Shown: in pieces, positions 36,881-49,640 of the stretch
Layout: every line of letters starts with the position of its first letter
Position numbering within the stretch: the first letter of the stretch is position 1
DNA from: Linepithema humile
Taxonomy: Eukaryota; Arthropoda; Insecta; Hymenoptera; Formicidae
Assembly (NCBI RefSeq): GCF_040581485.1
Contig: NC_090134.1
Location: 3,162,001-3,226,000 of the forward strand
Length of the DNA stretch: 64,000 bases
Direction of reading: 5' to 3'
Made by a program: the position numbers and the translations under genes
Notes under the pieces: generated by a model
Databases searched by the model: none
What the model was told of the DNA's origin: nothing
What the model saw: the letters and a program-made list of their open reading frames with translations, nothing else

Positions 36881-37859
36881 TCCTATTGACATTTAAATTT
36901 TACATGCAAAGACGACTCGACAGCTGCAAATATTCGTACTCGTGCATTCCTGAAGTGCCCGAAGGACGCGAAGCGCGCATGTCCATCGTAAAACCGCACG
37001 CCTTTTCATATCTAAAGGAAACTCCGCGAAGATTTATCTCTAGATTATCTCATACGTATATATTTCTCGTGCGGTTTTTCCGCAGGAGAATTTTACTTTC
37101 GGCAGTATTTTTTTCCGCCGATTTTATCGGATCATTTCTTGATAACAATTTTTTAGTAACCATTAATTATGCAAAATGCACAAATTGCAAAGTTCAAACT
37201 TCCTCTCTTTTTCGATTATCTTAATCTTAGAGAAATCTTACAGTTTGACTATTGTTAAATATTATTCTTCACAGAATAAAAAAATATATGCCACTTAATG
37301 GAATCTGCATTATTTAGTCAGGAAATTTGCAGTTACTCTTTCTTTCGTAGTTTCTTGACTTGAGAAATTCTGCGTCGCAGAAGAGATCGCGAGATTTGCA
37401 ATTTGCGTGCACTGGCGAATAAAAGCGTTCCGGATGTATGCACGCGGAACTATTTCCTGCGGCGAAAAACGTCGCCGGTCGTCATGTTTTATTCGCGATG
37501 AGGCCTCCGGTCGTATATACAGTCTACTGCTATGAAACATAAACCGTGTCTGGAGCGTTTCGTGAAAAGGGTCGCAATGCATTTTTTAAAATCTGCCGGA
37601 ACGCAAGCGTCATTAAAGCGTAATCAACATACGGACACTTTACATCACTGCAATTTACATCTGCGTCCGCCCCGACATGCCGGAACGCAGGATTTGAGCA
37701 TTAAGTTTCCGGCACGTCGACAATTGCCGACTCGTAAAGACGAAACGATTAAGAATACGCGGAGGGTGGGTTTACGGATGGAGATTTCCCGTTTACGATT
37801 TTCCATGAAAATTGCACGGGATAATCGGGGAAAGGCTTGCGGAATGTTGCAACAATAAT
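36881..37859. other. Non-coding, mixed composition
   Basis: Frames at 36886-37224 and 37532-37858 (+) are open but show no domain, and frames on the other strand overlap them. AT-rich at about 37140-37330. Confidence 0.45.
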
Positions 37860-38460
37860 TGATGCAGCTATCCTGGAGAATTCGGGCACGCGGATCATGA
37901 TTTGTCCGTAATTCAACAACGTTCGGTCATTATTAATTTGAATAATCGGCCGGTCGTAAACAGCGGTCTTTGTAACGATACGTGATAACGCTCGACATGA
38001 AAACAATTAGCCCGAGCGTAAATGCCACCGATAATAACCGTTTCAGGTGTACGTTTCCGTAAACGATCTCGCATTATCAATTCTTTAGAGCCGCCAGTCA
38101 GCGGGCGCCCAAAACGGAGGGCTGAAATATGCAGAGCCTGTCAGCTCCTCGTTTCGGCCGGTTCGGTATTTTCCATGCCGACGATGTAACGCCCGGCACA
38201 TAGATTAATGATTGCGATAGCCGCCGCTACAATCGCGTAATGCGAATGTAATGTCCAATCTGTCGCGCGCATACTTAATAATCCTCTGGCCTGCCGATCG
38301 ATGGCCCGCGCGCGAATAATGACGCGCCTGAGCCGAATAATACACCCAATCTGCGGGCACAACAATATTTCGTCCGCGTGATTAACGACTGCCGATGAAC
38401 GGCCGCGCGCGCGGTCGACGTAAATTACTCATTAGGTATTCTACCGGGCGATAAGAATGA
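37860..38460. promoter_or_regulatory. Candidate enhancer: dense TAAT/ATTA cores in GC-balanced DNA
   Basis: I count about 19 TAAT or ATTA cores in 600 bp of roughly balanced composition, for example at 37928-37946, 38212-38220 and 38275-38282. Chance would give about five to six at this composition. TAAT is the core bound by most homeodomain proteins. Coding potential is poor. The mix of TAAT cores with CpG-rich segments resembles insect developmental enhancers, but this is inferred from composition alone. Confidence 0.3.
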
Positions 38461-40930
38461 GAGGCCTGGGGCGGGGAGAATATAAATTTCCCAGTCGCGT
38501 GAAATACAAGATTCGTATTTCAGCTACACTTCGTAATTGAACCACTCTGATCGTTGACATTGATATCAAATCAAAGCTTTATCATTTTGAGGAACGGAAA
38601 GTTTTCGCGAAAATAATATTTATTCATATAAATATTAGTCGACGTGGCTTGCGAACAGTCTGCATATATGCGGGGTCGTATTGACTTACATGTCAACGTT
38701 TTATGGAAAACTTTTGAAGAGAAAATAACATTGTAATAATATAGTTACTAATTATTCATCCGTGAAAGCATGTGTATTTACACAGCATTAAATTTCACGG
38801 CACTTCAAAAGTAAATGGCTGTACAATAATAATATCGCCAGTGATGCCAGTCTCGCTATCACGTTTTTTTTTTTTTTTTTTATCGTCGTATCAATCATCC
38901 ACGACCGACTGTATAAAGTACGATAAGTTGAAAATACCGGTGCTTGAAGGAAATATCAGATCCGGAGCGATGCGTTACACCTCTCTTTAATACAGCGCAC
39001 ACGTAAATTTACAAAGCAAGGCAACAAGAAGAAAGTACTTTCTACATAGAAGAATATACATTTTAAAAAAGACGTACCTTTCGTGTGAAAAAGCGGTAAA
39101 TTTCAAAGAAATCTCTGCGATGTGCTCTGAACTGAGTCCAAAAAAGTCGAGGAAAAGCAGCGGATTTACTTTTAGGTGTGAAACAGGAAAATAATATTCC
39201 TTGGTAACTTTGAGAATTTTTACGGTAAGATACATTGTCTTTTAAAGAAAGTTTTCTATTTTTTATTTTTATTTTTTTCTAAATTAATTTTTTTAGTAAA
39301 ATTTTACTGCTTTTCTTTTGTTTTTTCTAACTATTTACATTTGCGAATTAAAGAATTGATAAAAATGTTTAAGAAAATAGTAGCAGAATCAACCATTTCA
39401 TCTCTTTTGCAAAATTCCCAAAATCTACCGAAGAAGGGAAACTGACACCGCAACCAAAATTTTTACTACACCTTGCAGAGAAAAGACGTCATGTATATGG
39501 GAAAACCGCGCTGCTGCCTCTTTAAAAAAAAAGAAGAAAAGAAAAAAAGCGAACGACCCTTCGAACTAGGAAATAACCAACGTTTCTCACGTCGCGAACA
39601 TTCCGCTCGATCGCATTGCAACCCGATGGCGGTGCACGTGAAAGACGGCGTCGTCGTCAACGTCGGCGCGAATGAAACGATAACGGCGCCGGCTGAGGGG
39701 CCATCAAGCAGCCGCGAGTCCATTTTTCGTGCGACGAGCCGCGTCCGTTCGCACGTAGCGCACAACGTCGTAAAGTGAAAAGTCGCCGTTTCGACTGGGA
39801 GGCCCTGAGAGAAAAAGAAACGGAGAAGAAAAGGAGGAAAGAAATGTGAGGGCGGCGCACACACCAGCAGGGAGCTGCCTTCGTGTCGGAACTATTGTTG
39901 GTTAACGAGGTAACTCGACACGTCCGAAGATAACAGGGTTCGTGCTCCGCACGAGTAACTCGCTGCAAAAAGTCCGTTCCGTGGTCCCGAGCCGCCTGCT
40001 CGAAAAGCTTGTCGAGCGACAAAGCTTGATTACTACTTAACCGAAGAGATCTGCGAGAGTCGAGCGGGGAATGATCGAATACAAAATTCGGCTCGCCGTT
40101 CTGACTCTTTCGAATTTCAACGTGACAGTTTCATCGGATGCGAATGATTATAATGTCTGTCATAAATCGATATCTCCTTCCGGAACATATTCACTCCTCT
40201 GTGTTCAATATAATTGTTTTAGACAAAGTTTTGTGTATATTAGCCGTTCTCGAATTAGTTATAAATTTAGTAGATGATTTGTGCAAAACCTGTCCACAAG
40301 GCAAAGCCATTCATCTTATGAATAAGCGTAGAGAAGGATGAAAGAAGAAAGCAGAAATTCATTTTTCTTGCTTTTATTACAATCATGAATAAAAGAATCG
40401 ATCCATGTTATGAAAGAAAACATAAGATCTGTATATCAGAAAAACAAGCATAAGAAGAACATTAAGAATGTTGTAAGGAATTCTAATAAATGAAGTAACA
40501 TTAATGGTTAAGATTTATCATGATTAATATTGTGAATAAATTTACAGCATTAATAGCGTTGATAAAGTATAGAAGAATAAGAAAAAAAGTAATAAAACGG
40601 AGCGTTGAAATTGCAGCTATTAAAATCAAATATAAAATTCAAGATAATTCGTATACATCACGTTGACACGAAAACGTAAGTGAATAATGTATGTATATGA
40701 AATATTGGGTTTCAAGGAAAATGTCAAATTAGTTTGAATTTTTCTCTTCGTGTCAACAACACTTCCTTAACATCATTGTTGCCAATTTATTATATTAAAG
40801 GTTAAGTAATATCCGATTACCGATATCATTTATGAAAACTCAAGCAAGATAAATCGAATGAGAATACGAATATAATGTCAGCGAAAAAAGAAGAGATGTA
40901 GATAAAAACAGACAGAAAGAAACAGTTATT
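38461..40930. other. Non-coding, AT-rich with a GC-rich block
   Basis: AT-rich at 38480-39440 and 40080-40930. The GC-richer block at about 39440-40080 carries overlapping frames on both strands (39473-39778 +, 39466-39864 -, 39657-40022 -) with no domain. Confidence 0.5.
38864..38881. repeat. Poly(T), 18 nt
   Basis: Uninterrupted run of T with nothing gene-like beside it. Confidence 0.95.
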
Positions 40931-43000
40931 GTTGACGAAAACGCGAAGATGGATATGGCTGATCGAAAGCGCAGTTGAAAATGTAAATTATTCGAACAAA
41001 AGCCAGACTGGTAACACGTGCATCAGCTGGTTACCGTGTCGTCGTCATCGGGATCGCCGAAGAAGACGCTGCGACATCGTCGTTTTCTCGTCGACGAGAA
41101 ATGTACTTGTACTCTCCGCGAGCTCGTAAATCGACGGAGTCGCGCACGAGCACTCTGTCTTCGGGAAGCATAACGCGAACGCATCGATTATTCTCGATGA
41201 CAGGCAGCTCATTAGTTATTGCCGAGGGAAGAAGAGCCCGGGCGGGAATAATTTCAGGCGGGACGTCGCGTCGCAAGTTCCGCAATTTTGCGAAATGAGC
41301 TTCCCTTTCTGCGCCCACGCGCGCGCGTGAACGAACGGCACGTCAATTACAATTGTTAACTCTAATTTAATAAAGGCTGCCGTTAATAATGTCATTCCGG
41401 ACTCCTCGGATTTCCGAGATTCCCAGGCTTGTCGGTAGATCTTGATGTCTTTAAAATCTTGGGAGTCTCAATTTCTGGAATGTGCGATTCGGATGTTTTG
41501 AGAATCTTAAAATTTTTAATTAATTATGCAATGTTGTTAAATACTACGTTTGATTGTATTTTTATTTAGAGATTTTTTAATTATTGAATATATATTCAAT
41601 AAAAAATATTTATAATAGAATAAATTTGGAGAGAAATTAATTCAATAAATATGAATATTTGAAATATAAAAAATATTTATTTTATTATGTTTCAATGAAA
41701 TATTCGAGATTTATGCAGTCTTAACATTACTAAATCTGTATACGAAAAGATAAGGAAAAAGCATATTCACTTTTGTGAAATCTCCGAGATAGTTGGATAG
41801 AAAATGTTGCCCGTCCATTCATAAATAAAATACTTTGAGAAAATTCTCGAGGTAGAACTCGTTGTCGGCATCTACTACAGGTGTTACTAAGAAAATCTCG
41901 TAAACACAGGTGTTCAAAACGATAAAAACTAATACACACTTATGCAAAAGTTTCTAGGAACCAAGAAACTTCCACATAATTGTGTACAAACAAGAAATAC
42001 TAATAAACTCCTTATATTTGCTGACAAATTGTTGCAAATTTGCGTAAATTCTATGTATTAATTTTTATTTAATAATATCAAGCAAAACAATGCTACCCAC
42101 AATTTCAATAAATCTATTGAAAATAAAAATATAACATGTAAAAATAATAATTGTAAATTAGCATTGATTGATTAAACTTAGCTTTTAAATATTTCTTAAT
42201 ATAATAGATCGCTATTATTTTAATTATCAGTAACATAAAAGTATTATTAAAATGCGTGTTCAAGATTTATATTTTTTCTTATATTAAGAATATTGCATCT
42301 TTAACAATCTTTCATCATGTAACAACGCCGTGCAGTTGGGTACTGTTGTCTAGCATTTTTGCTGCAACGATTAATTAACGCGCGGGTGCGTCAGCGGGAA
42401 CTTCCGGATAATCCCGATAGTTCACATTAACGACAGCATAAGCAATTTGTCTTGGCGATTAATTACCCTGTACTTGAACAAGAGTTTTAGATAATCTCCG
42501 TAATCCGCGTGAACGACTACACAACAGTCGCCGAGGCGTCGTCGCCATCTAAAAGCCACCTGTATTGAGAACAAAGGGTCTGAAAATGCAACAAAACGAA
42601 ATAATATCATAAACGTTTTTCTCTTAAAATCTCTTAAAATAAAAAGAAATATTTGTGAAATAGATAAAAGTTATTATTTTCCATTATTTATAAGACGATA
42701 ATTAAAATTAAAATTTGCTTTATGGAACAAAGAAATAAAGAATTTTTTGCTCAAAGGAAAGATACAAAAGCGTAGAAAAAAGTGGAATAAAATACTTTGT
42801 GTAATTTACTTACACAATTACGGGTTTTAAAAAAAAGTGGTATACGCTTCAAAAAGTAGCATACGCTTTGTTGCACCATAACTGTATCGTCCCTTTGTTT
42901 AATGCTTTTAATCTTACGCGATAAAATTCGGATGTACATATATTACATCGCGTAAAATAAACAAAGAAAATATTATCATTCGCGAAACGGTTGAAACGTA
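40931..43000. other. Non-coding: GC block, AT desert, small GC block
   Basis: GC-richer at about 40990-41430, strongly AT-rich at 41430-42330, balanced at 42330-42600, AT-rich again to 43000. The only exon-like segment is at 42467-42579 on the minus strand. Confidence 0.5.
42467..42579 (-). other. Exon-like segment, unrecognised (weak)
   Basis: On the minus strand a T-rich acceptor (TTGCATTTTCAG) just above 42579 leads into an open frame reading PLFSIQVAFRWRRRLGDCC and on to a weak donor-like GTAATT at 42461-42466. The frame is also open without splicing (42422-42610), so the splice sites are not needed to explain it. Amino-acid composition is plausible for protein, but no family is recognised. 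Confidence 0.1.
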
Positions 43001-45080
43001 AACCTGAAAACACTTCCGTGCGCGAGTACGAGTGCCGCTGCAGCGCTCTGTTAGTTAGAAAAGCGACGTTAATGTAATCGTATCACCATCAAACGTGGGT
43101 TTGTCTCTCCGCCCAGATATGTTGATATCCTGAAGATAGAATCGTCGCGATACTAACGCGAGAGGAAAGGCTTCGTGCGAGCTGACAATTTACAGAGAAT
43201 TTACATAAGACGAATAAACGTTACGCTACATATTCCAATGTGAGTAAGGACTCGTTGGGAGGAGGTGCAGGAAGAAAGGATGGGTTATCAGCCCGCCTTG
43301 GGAACGCCATCGGCACTTTGTTGCCGCGAAATAGACGTATATGCGACGTGACTATAGGATAACTCTAACTTCATCTGCCACGGAAGTGGGTAGCTTTTCA
43401 GGCAGCCGTACGGTAAAAATATACGTAACGTTCTCAAAAGCTACACGCGCTATAGTGGAAATTGATTCGGAAGCGACATTATTTGAAAATTTATGTCGCG
43501 AAAAGCTTTCCTCCAATTTATTAAAATTTGCCGGGAGCTGAAAAATTACTCGGAACGTTACGACATGCTAACATAAAGATTTACTGCGCAGAATTGAAAG
43601 ATTAAAAATTAGTGGTCGCTCACAGTACTTTAATCAGCGACGTTCCTCAGACAGAGTTCTCAGAGTTCTCTCAGAGTTCTCTCTCGGTGTAATCCGTCTT
43701 AATGCATTCTGTATAAAAAATATCTCCTCCGTGCGTTTAAAAATTGCTGCAGGTTCTATGCCGAGCAGCCTATACATTTCCAAGCCACTCCACTCCGGCA
43801 CTCCTGGTACTTCAGATCTTCTCTTTCCACCTGAGGATCTCTCCAGCATCCCCGCGTTCTGCCTCAGCCCCCTCCCGCGGCTTGGCTGGCTGCTCTACTC
43901 CACTCTCTCACGAAGCCATATGGATCCGTCGAGGTATTCAAGAATTTCTCCGGAATTCCCGCAACCGGCCAGGTACCTTTCCCGAAGGGTCGAAATCGCA
44001 TGAGAGACGCGAGACAACCGGAAATAGATCGACTCCATTTCAGCGCGGAATTACCGCCTATACCTCAAAGACAAACGCGACGGATTACCGACGTTGCTAC
44101 CAAGACTGACAGAAATAAATGATGGCGAGGCCATGGTTTTCGAAAGACAAGAGAATGTGGAGCGGAATGAAATCGATTTATCTTTTAACGCTTATGCGGT
44201 TTCCTTATTTGTTGTGCGCCCATCAACACGGCCGTTGATCTGCATCATTGAGAAAGACGAGTTGCTTTATTAGAAAGATCAATACGCATGGCTATTTTGA
44301 ATTCCTTAGAATTACGATTCACTTAACGAGATCTGTCTTTAAAAGGATATATAAAATTATTATAGTCTATATTATAAATAATTGAGTGCGAATGTGTCAT
44401 GCATTTCGGATCATTAATGACAAACCAAACTTAGTTTGCCAGCCATTTTCAAGCGCAGATTTAAGTTAAAATAAATTTAAGTACATATAGCCGCGGATAT
44501 ATATTTTGTCTGTCCAATTAGGTATAGTATTGTACCTGCAGTTTCATAAAACAAGATATCTAAAAGATAGATATAGGTGTATCTATTCTCGCTGTTTCTT
44601 GAAATTTGAGAAGCATGTTTCTTGACGATCTTATCTGTCCGAGTATTTTCAGATTTTATCCGATACAAAAGCAAGAAGTCATGATTTCCAATTTGTTGAA
44701 CCTCAGTCGAGGCGGCGCTTCCACGCGTTTATCTTACCTCGATAGGGTGAAATTTCGTTAGGGATAGAATTGGATCGGTCGCGCTTTGTTTCAATTTTAT
44801 CCTTCTGGCGCGTTTGTCTTCGTGTCGGGTAAAGCGAATCGCCAAACTACGCGGACGGTGAGGAAGGAGCAATCATGAAACGCGCGGAGAGAAAACGACA
44901 AATGAATCATAAGACTGCTACAAGAAGTGGCGCGAAGAAACTGGCTAGAAGAGGCATGATTAGTTCGTTCTACCTTCTTCCTCGGAAAGATTGTAATTGC
45001 AGAATTCAAGATGAAGAAGGAGAAGAGAAAGAAGAAGAAGAACAAGAATAAGAAACGCAAAAGAACGTGCTGACGAGAGA
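43001..45080. other. Non-coding, GC-richer then AT-rich
   Basis: Balanced to GC-rich at 43001-44240, AT-rich at 44240-44700, mixed after. Overlapping frames at 43634-44109 lie on both strands with no domain. A purine-rich run at about 45010-45066 encodes only Lys-rich low complexity. Confidence 0.5.
43652..43684. repeat. Short tandem repeat of CAGAGTTCT(CT)
   Basis: Three copies of CAGAGTTCT at 43652, 43661 and 43672, spaced 9 and 11 bp, fading into CT repeats. Confidence 0.85.
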
Positions 45081-46430
45081 AACAGAGCGAAAAGTAAAAG
45101 CATAAATTAAAATCATTTATATGAATTTTTCGAATTAAAAAACTTATTTTTTTTTTAAATATCAACAATCGTGTTAATAAACACATAAATAAATTAAAAA
45201 ATCGTATATGTATTAATACTGTACGATTGATATTTCAGCGTCAGTTCGTAATTGGCTAATAGATCGTTAATAATTTTTTTTAATTAATTTTTTTTTCCTG
45301 CTACCACACTTGTTTTTTGTTTATTTTATGAAGCATTTAATGGAAAAATGCCCGAGGATATTAAGCAGAACATTAGCGACAATTGTCTGACTTTATTAAA
45401 CATTTTTTAAATACGTTTTTGTTGTCACTGCACGTTATACTAGATCAAGAGGCAACGTTAAGCTGATTTCTCAGAGTCGTCGCAGAAAAATAACACAACA
45501 GCGAGCGAGCGTGCGTGCGTGCCCGCGAGGACGCAAATTATCCCGGATGTTATATCCGTATTTTACACACCCGGCGCCGCCGCGCGGCGGCAATCCGTAA
45601 AGCTCTTTCCCGCAATTTCCTCTCGCTCAAAGAATTTCTCCTTACTGAAAAGTGCAAACGGAGGCAGTGGCGGCCGCCTCGTACGAGCGAGCAAAAGGGA
45701 TATTCTCCGGTTACTATCTCGACTATTCAGGGGATTACGCGGCGAAGTGGTCCAAAGCAGGAGGGTGGAAAGTGTGCCGCAGGAATCCCCCCGGAAAATC
45801 CTCTCTTTGCGGTTTAAGGCCATAACGTACTGCACGGGATACATCTTGCGTGCCGTATCTCACTCATTTCGCGAGACGCTCAGCTAAATGCGACCATTCA
45901 AATCAGCGTAATACCTTGCCGCCCGGCCGGCGCTGAAGAAACGAGCTAAGCGGATAGCGACGTCCGGAAGGTATACGCGATCCGTCGCGTTAAAATTAAT
46001 GAATCCTCAGCTCGCGGACTCTCTCTTCTCTCTCTCTCTCTGAATCGTTAATTCGTTCTTAACGTCTTTAATGCCACGCTGTTACCACCGGAACTTTTTC
46101 CGCTTTACACCGCTTAGATCGTCACCGATGACCTGCTATAAATGTCTGTAACACGTCGCATCTAGAAAAGAGGAGCTTTAATAACGCGCAAATAATATTA
46201 AGCAAATTTTTCGAACGTTATGAAATGAATCTGTTGAAGCGTCAAGTATGATTTCTTGACTTCCTGCACTTCGCGTGAATAAATAATTTGCTTCAACGAC
46301 TATCAACCAGTATTATCATTATTTCTGCGAGCAATGTCATCTTGACGTTTCGTTTTCTGGATCACTCGATACTCATGGATTATTCATCATTAACAACTCA
46401 GTGATCCTTCGCTGAGTATATCTACTCTAC
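45081..46430. other. AT-rich spacer then GC-rich block
   Basis: AT-rich to about 45470. The GC-rich block at about 45480-46140 has overlapping frames on both strands (45515-45887 +, 45563-45844 -), explained by composition. AT-rich again at 46150-46430. Confidence 0.5.
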
Positions 46431-47280
46431 TGAGCTAAACCGAACCGCACTCGACGGGGCCTTCTGTTACAAACCTTTGAGCCAGTCGGTCTCGAAATAA
46501 TTATTTCATGAGCCGTTTTCGTCTGAAACGAACTGTCGCAGCGTGACTGGGAAAGTTTCCGGGAAAATCGAAAGCGCACAACGCCTCGCCGCACCGTCGG
46601 CTTGCAGGAAGAGACCATTCGGAAGCCGCATGATTCCCGCAAGCGGTGCGATGCGGACCGCGTACGCCGGGAGCATAGACCGTACGCTGGCGTCCGTTTA
46701 TTACCGTTTTCCTAAATTGATTTCCAATTCTCGTGGGACGACGAGGGGGATGAGTGGAACGGGGGATGTCGGTGGCGTCCGCGATTGGGGCAGCTACCGG
46801 AGAATCGACTGGTGGAAAGAGGTGGGGGGGGGGGGGGGGGGGGGGAAGGGAGGAAGGGAGAGGAAACGGACAGGGGGTGAACGAAGGAAGGGCGGCGGGA
46901 ACCTCGGCCGACCGGAGGTTCGACCAGGCTCTATCGAATGCTCGGTGACCCATGAGGAAAACGCGAATGCACGAGTTCGGCAAACAGCGTCGGCGTCACG
47001 TGCGCGCGGAAAGAACGAAAGGCGGCGGGGGGAGGAGTGGGAGAACGACGCGGACGGCTGTGTGACTGCGAGAAATGTGAGAGAGCGAAGAGCAAGGATT
47101 CGAATGGGAGAAACGGTCGGATGAAAGCGGAAGAACGATCGAAGATAGAGCTAAGGGAAGATCGAAGGAAGGGATAGGACATCGCATGGTTCGCTGGATA
47201 CAGCAGAAGGAAAGCAAAAGGAAGAGACACAGCGTTTTGTCGAGATACGTGAAATATGGAAGATCGATCACAAAGTAGTG
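46431..47280. other. GC-rich island with strand-asymmetric purine tract
   Basis: The + strand from about 46735 to 47230 is strongly purine-rich, around the G22 run. Frames on both strands are open together, the longest 46543-47124 (+, 193 codons) and 46501-46983 (-, 160 codons). Their sequences are Gly/Arg/Glu-rich on one strand and Pro/Ser-rich on the other, the signature of a purine tract and not of a protein. Confidence 0.45.
46824..46845. repeat. Poly(G), 22 nt
   Basis: The longest G run in the window, followed by further GA-rich sequence to about 46905. Length is likely uncertain in assembly. Confidence 0.93.
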
Positions 47281-49130
47281 AATTTTTTTTCTATCGTATA
47301 TGTAAATATTTAAGGGCTGATATGAAAAATACTGTAAATACCACGATTGTCACAAATATTTTCATATTGGAAATACATGTGCGTTCTCTTAGCACTATAA
47401 AAAACGAATTCCGAGGTTTATGACGACAAAACAGATGCAAAACGTATTTATTATTTTTCTTTTCGAAATAAACCGATACGACTTGGAAAGGAATTTATTT
47501 TTACACTTGCAAAGTTTTTGGATATTTTTCATCTTTTTATCGCATCGTAAATTTGTGTTTAAATAAATATGAATAGAATGTGCATGTAAATATTTTTATC
47601 ATTACACATTCGATCGAAAAGGCGATTACATCGCCTGCTATGAATGAGAAAAAAGGTTCGAGCGAGGAGGGGGTGCAAAAAATATTTCCATAGCGCGATA
47701 GAAAGAATGTGACAAATCGCTCAAAGAAGTTAGACTAAGAAGTGGGAAGCTTAGATGGCTAGAGAAGCGTGGATAGACGGAGCAACGATGCGTCGCACTG
47801 CATTCGCTACCATATTATTTTCTTCCAGTTTGTCTCTCCCCCCCCCCCCACTTTTCGCACCGCGACCGCAACGGAAGAATGCATGTACTTTTCCCTCGGT
47901 TTTTCCCCCCCTCTTTCTTTCCTTCCCATCTGGGAGCTAGACGGCGGCAGAAAAGAAAGAAAGGGTGAAAGGCGACGCCGTATCTCAGCGCGCGTCTCTT
48001 CGGCCCTATTTATCCCTACTCGCTTTTCTACCGCCACTTTCATTCTGTTTACGGTCGAAGACGGGGAAAGAAATAGGCAGGATGCTGGTAGACAGGAGAG
48101 AAGTCGGGAAGAAAAGGCGCGGTGCGCGCTTGCAAGTTTAATGATAACGCAACAAAAGACGTGTACATCCGCACGTATAACATCGGGAGGATACGAAAGC
48201 GGAGTATTTTCGAAATAATGGACGCGCGGCGGAATATCTCCGGCAAGAACGACATATATTTTCGAAACGCTCTTTTCCTCGTGCAAAATTATCTCACGCC
48301 GTTTTAATTTAACCGCCGCGGCACGTCGCGCATCCATTCCGACCGAAATGAAACCGCGATCTCTCGCACTCTTTATAACTTCGTAACTTCATCTTGGTCC
48401 GAAACGTTTTCTTCACACAAAATATTAATTCTTCCAATAATTTTAAGATGACAGATAATTTAGGACACGAGATTAAGAGTGAATAGTCTTGAAATAAGTT
48501 TTGCCCCGGTCAGGCAGTAATAACGTTATATCTCAAAATTATCACACATATCGTATCGAGAAAGATAATGTTAATTCTCATGTAAATATTTGTAAAGATA
48601 TTTAAAATATTGAAAAGTATTTGCACTTTGAGCAAGTGCTAATTTGTAATTTACTTGAACATAAAGTAATATATAAAACAGATGTTATTATTATTCTTTG
48701 CTATTATTATTAAAATTATTCCACACACATGCGCATTTATTCATTAATTTTTATTATTTATTATATCAGATAACTCAGCCATATCATATTTCTGCATTTA
48801 GATACAAATTAATAACGAATAATAAACACCGTATCGTAATAAGAGTAAGTTTTGCCTCTATTTTGTTAGTCAATGCTTTTGTAAACTTTCAAAATCGAAC
48901 AACTCCATTGACAGCTATTGCGGGAGGCTACCATTGTTCTTTTCCATACTCTTCATTTATCTCATCGCTCGCATAAAAGGCGCTTTAGAAAGGTGGAATA
49001 AAAGAAACGGCGGCTGCTCTTTGCATTTATTTCTAACTTCGAGCTTTTCTTCGGCCGCTCTTTCTTGCACTTTCAAATCGTAGACGGGCCGTCCTAGAAA
49101 ATCCGGCAACCGCCGACTACGAAGCACCTG
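47281..49130. other. AT-rich, GC-rich block, AT-rich
   Basis: The GC-richer block at about 47640-48370 has overlapping frames on both strands (47769-48218 +, 47807-48337 -) without recognisable domains. It includes a C12 run at 47838-47849. 48370-48970 is AT-rich. Confidence 0.5.
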
Positions 49131-49354
49131 ATTTGCAAGAAACTTTAAACTCGGAAATTTGCTGCCCCTTTACAGTACTTCTTATACCATCCTCTTCCCC
49201 CTCTCTCCCCCTCCCCCCTCTCTCTCTCTCTTTTCGGAGTATTTCACGACTCGTCGGCGAAAACCTGAGAATTTCATTCGGTGACAATTTTACACTTCAG
49301 AAAGTCGTGACGAAGTGCTCCGCAGGTGCGCATCGCGCACCACGAAAGCGGCGG
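49131..49354. other. Pyrimidine-rich tract and flank
   Basis: An imperfect CT/C-rich run at about 49190-49234 in otherwise balanced DNA. The short frame at 49133-49363 (+) runs through it. Confidence 0.6.
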
Positions 49355-49640
49355 CGCGGCTAATTTGCGCGTAATACACATCGAATTTTATCTCGGTTAT
49401 ATTTAGCGGTGATATTTAATGGCAACCGGCGCGCGGCACCGGAAGATATTAAAGCTAATTAAAAGCACGAGAAGCTCCGCCATGTGTTACGCGAGAAAGT
49501 GTGCCGAAAATTGGAGCAACATTAAAGACCAAATATCATACGGTCTAATTAATTTGTTAATTGCAACCAGACCGATTGTGGTTTAATATTTAATCGTTTA
49601 ATATTAGCCGTTAAATGAATCGACTCGAGAGATAATTATT
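49355..49640. promoter_or_regulatory. Candidate enhancer: cluster of TAAT cores
   Basis: About a dozen TAAT/ATTA cores lie within 285 bp, including a doubled CTAATTAATT at 49545-49554 and three within 16 bp at 49584-49602. This is roughly two to three times the number expected at this AT content, so the signal is weaker than at 37860-38460. Confidence 0.2.

Noticed and set aside
40662..40757. 11-bp perfect inverted repeat (GTTGACACGAA) around 74 bp, considered as a MITE or microRNA hairpin
   Set aside because: Pairing does not extend beyond 11 bp, and about one such pair is expected by chance in the window at this spacing.
45011..45073. Small frame rich in lysine
   Set aside because: Encoded by a GAA/AAG purine repeat; composition alone explains it.
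46400..46450. Minus-strand phrase resembling a tRNA A box (TTTAGCTCAGTAGAG)
   Set aside because: No matching B box at the right distance and no cloverleaf; not a tRNA.
46543..47124. 193-codon + frame, the longest in the window
   Set aside because: Gly/Arg/Glu-rich low complexity caused by a purine tract and G22 run; an overlapping 160-codon frame is open on the other strand and no domain is visible.
47807..48337. 176-codon minus frame
   Set aside because: GC-rich shadow frame overlapping a 149-codon + frame; neither shows a domain.
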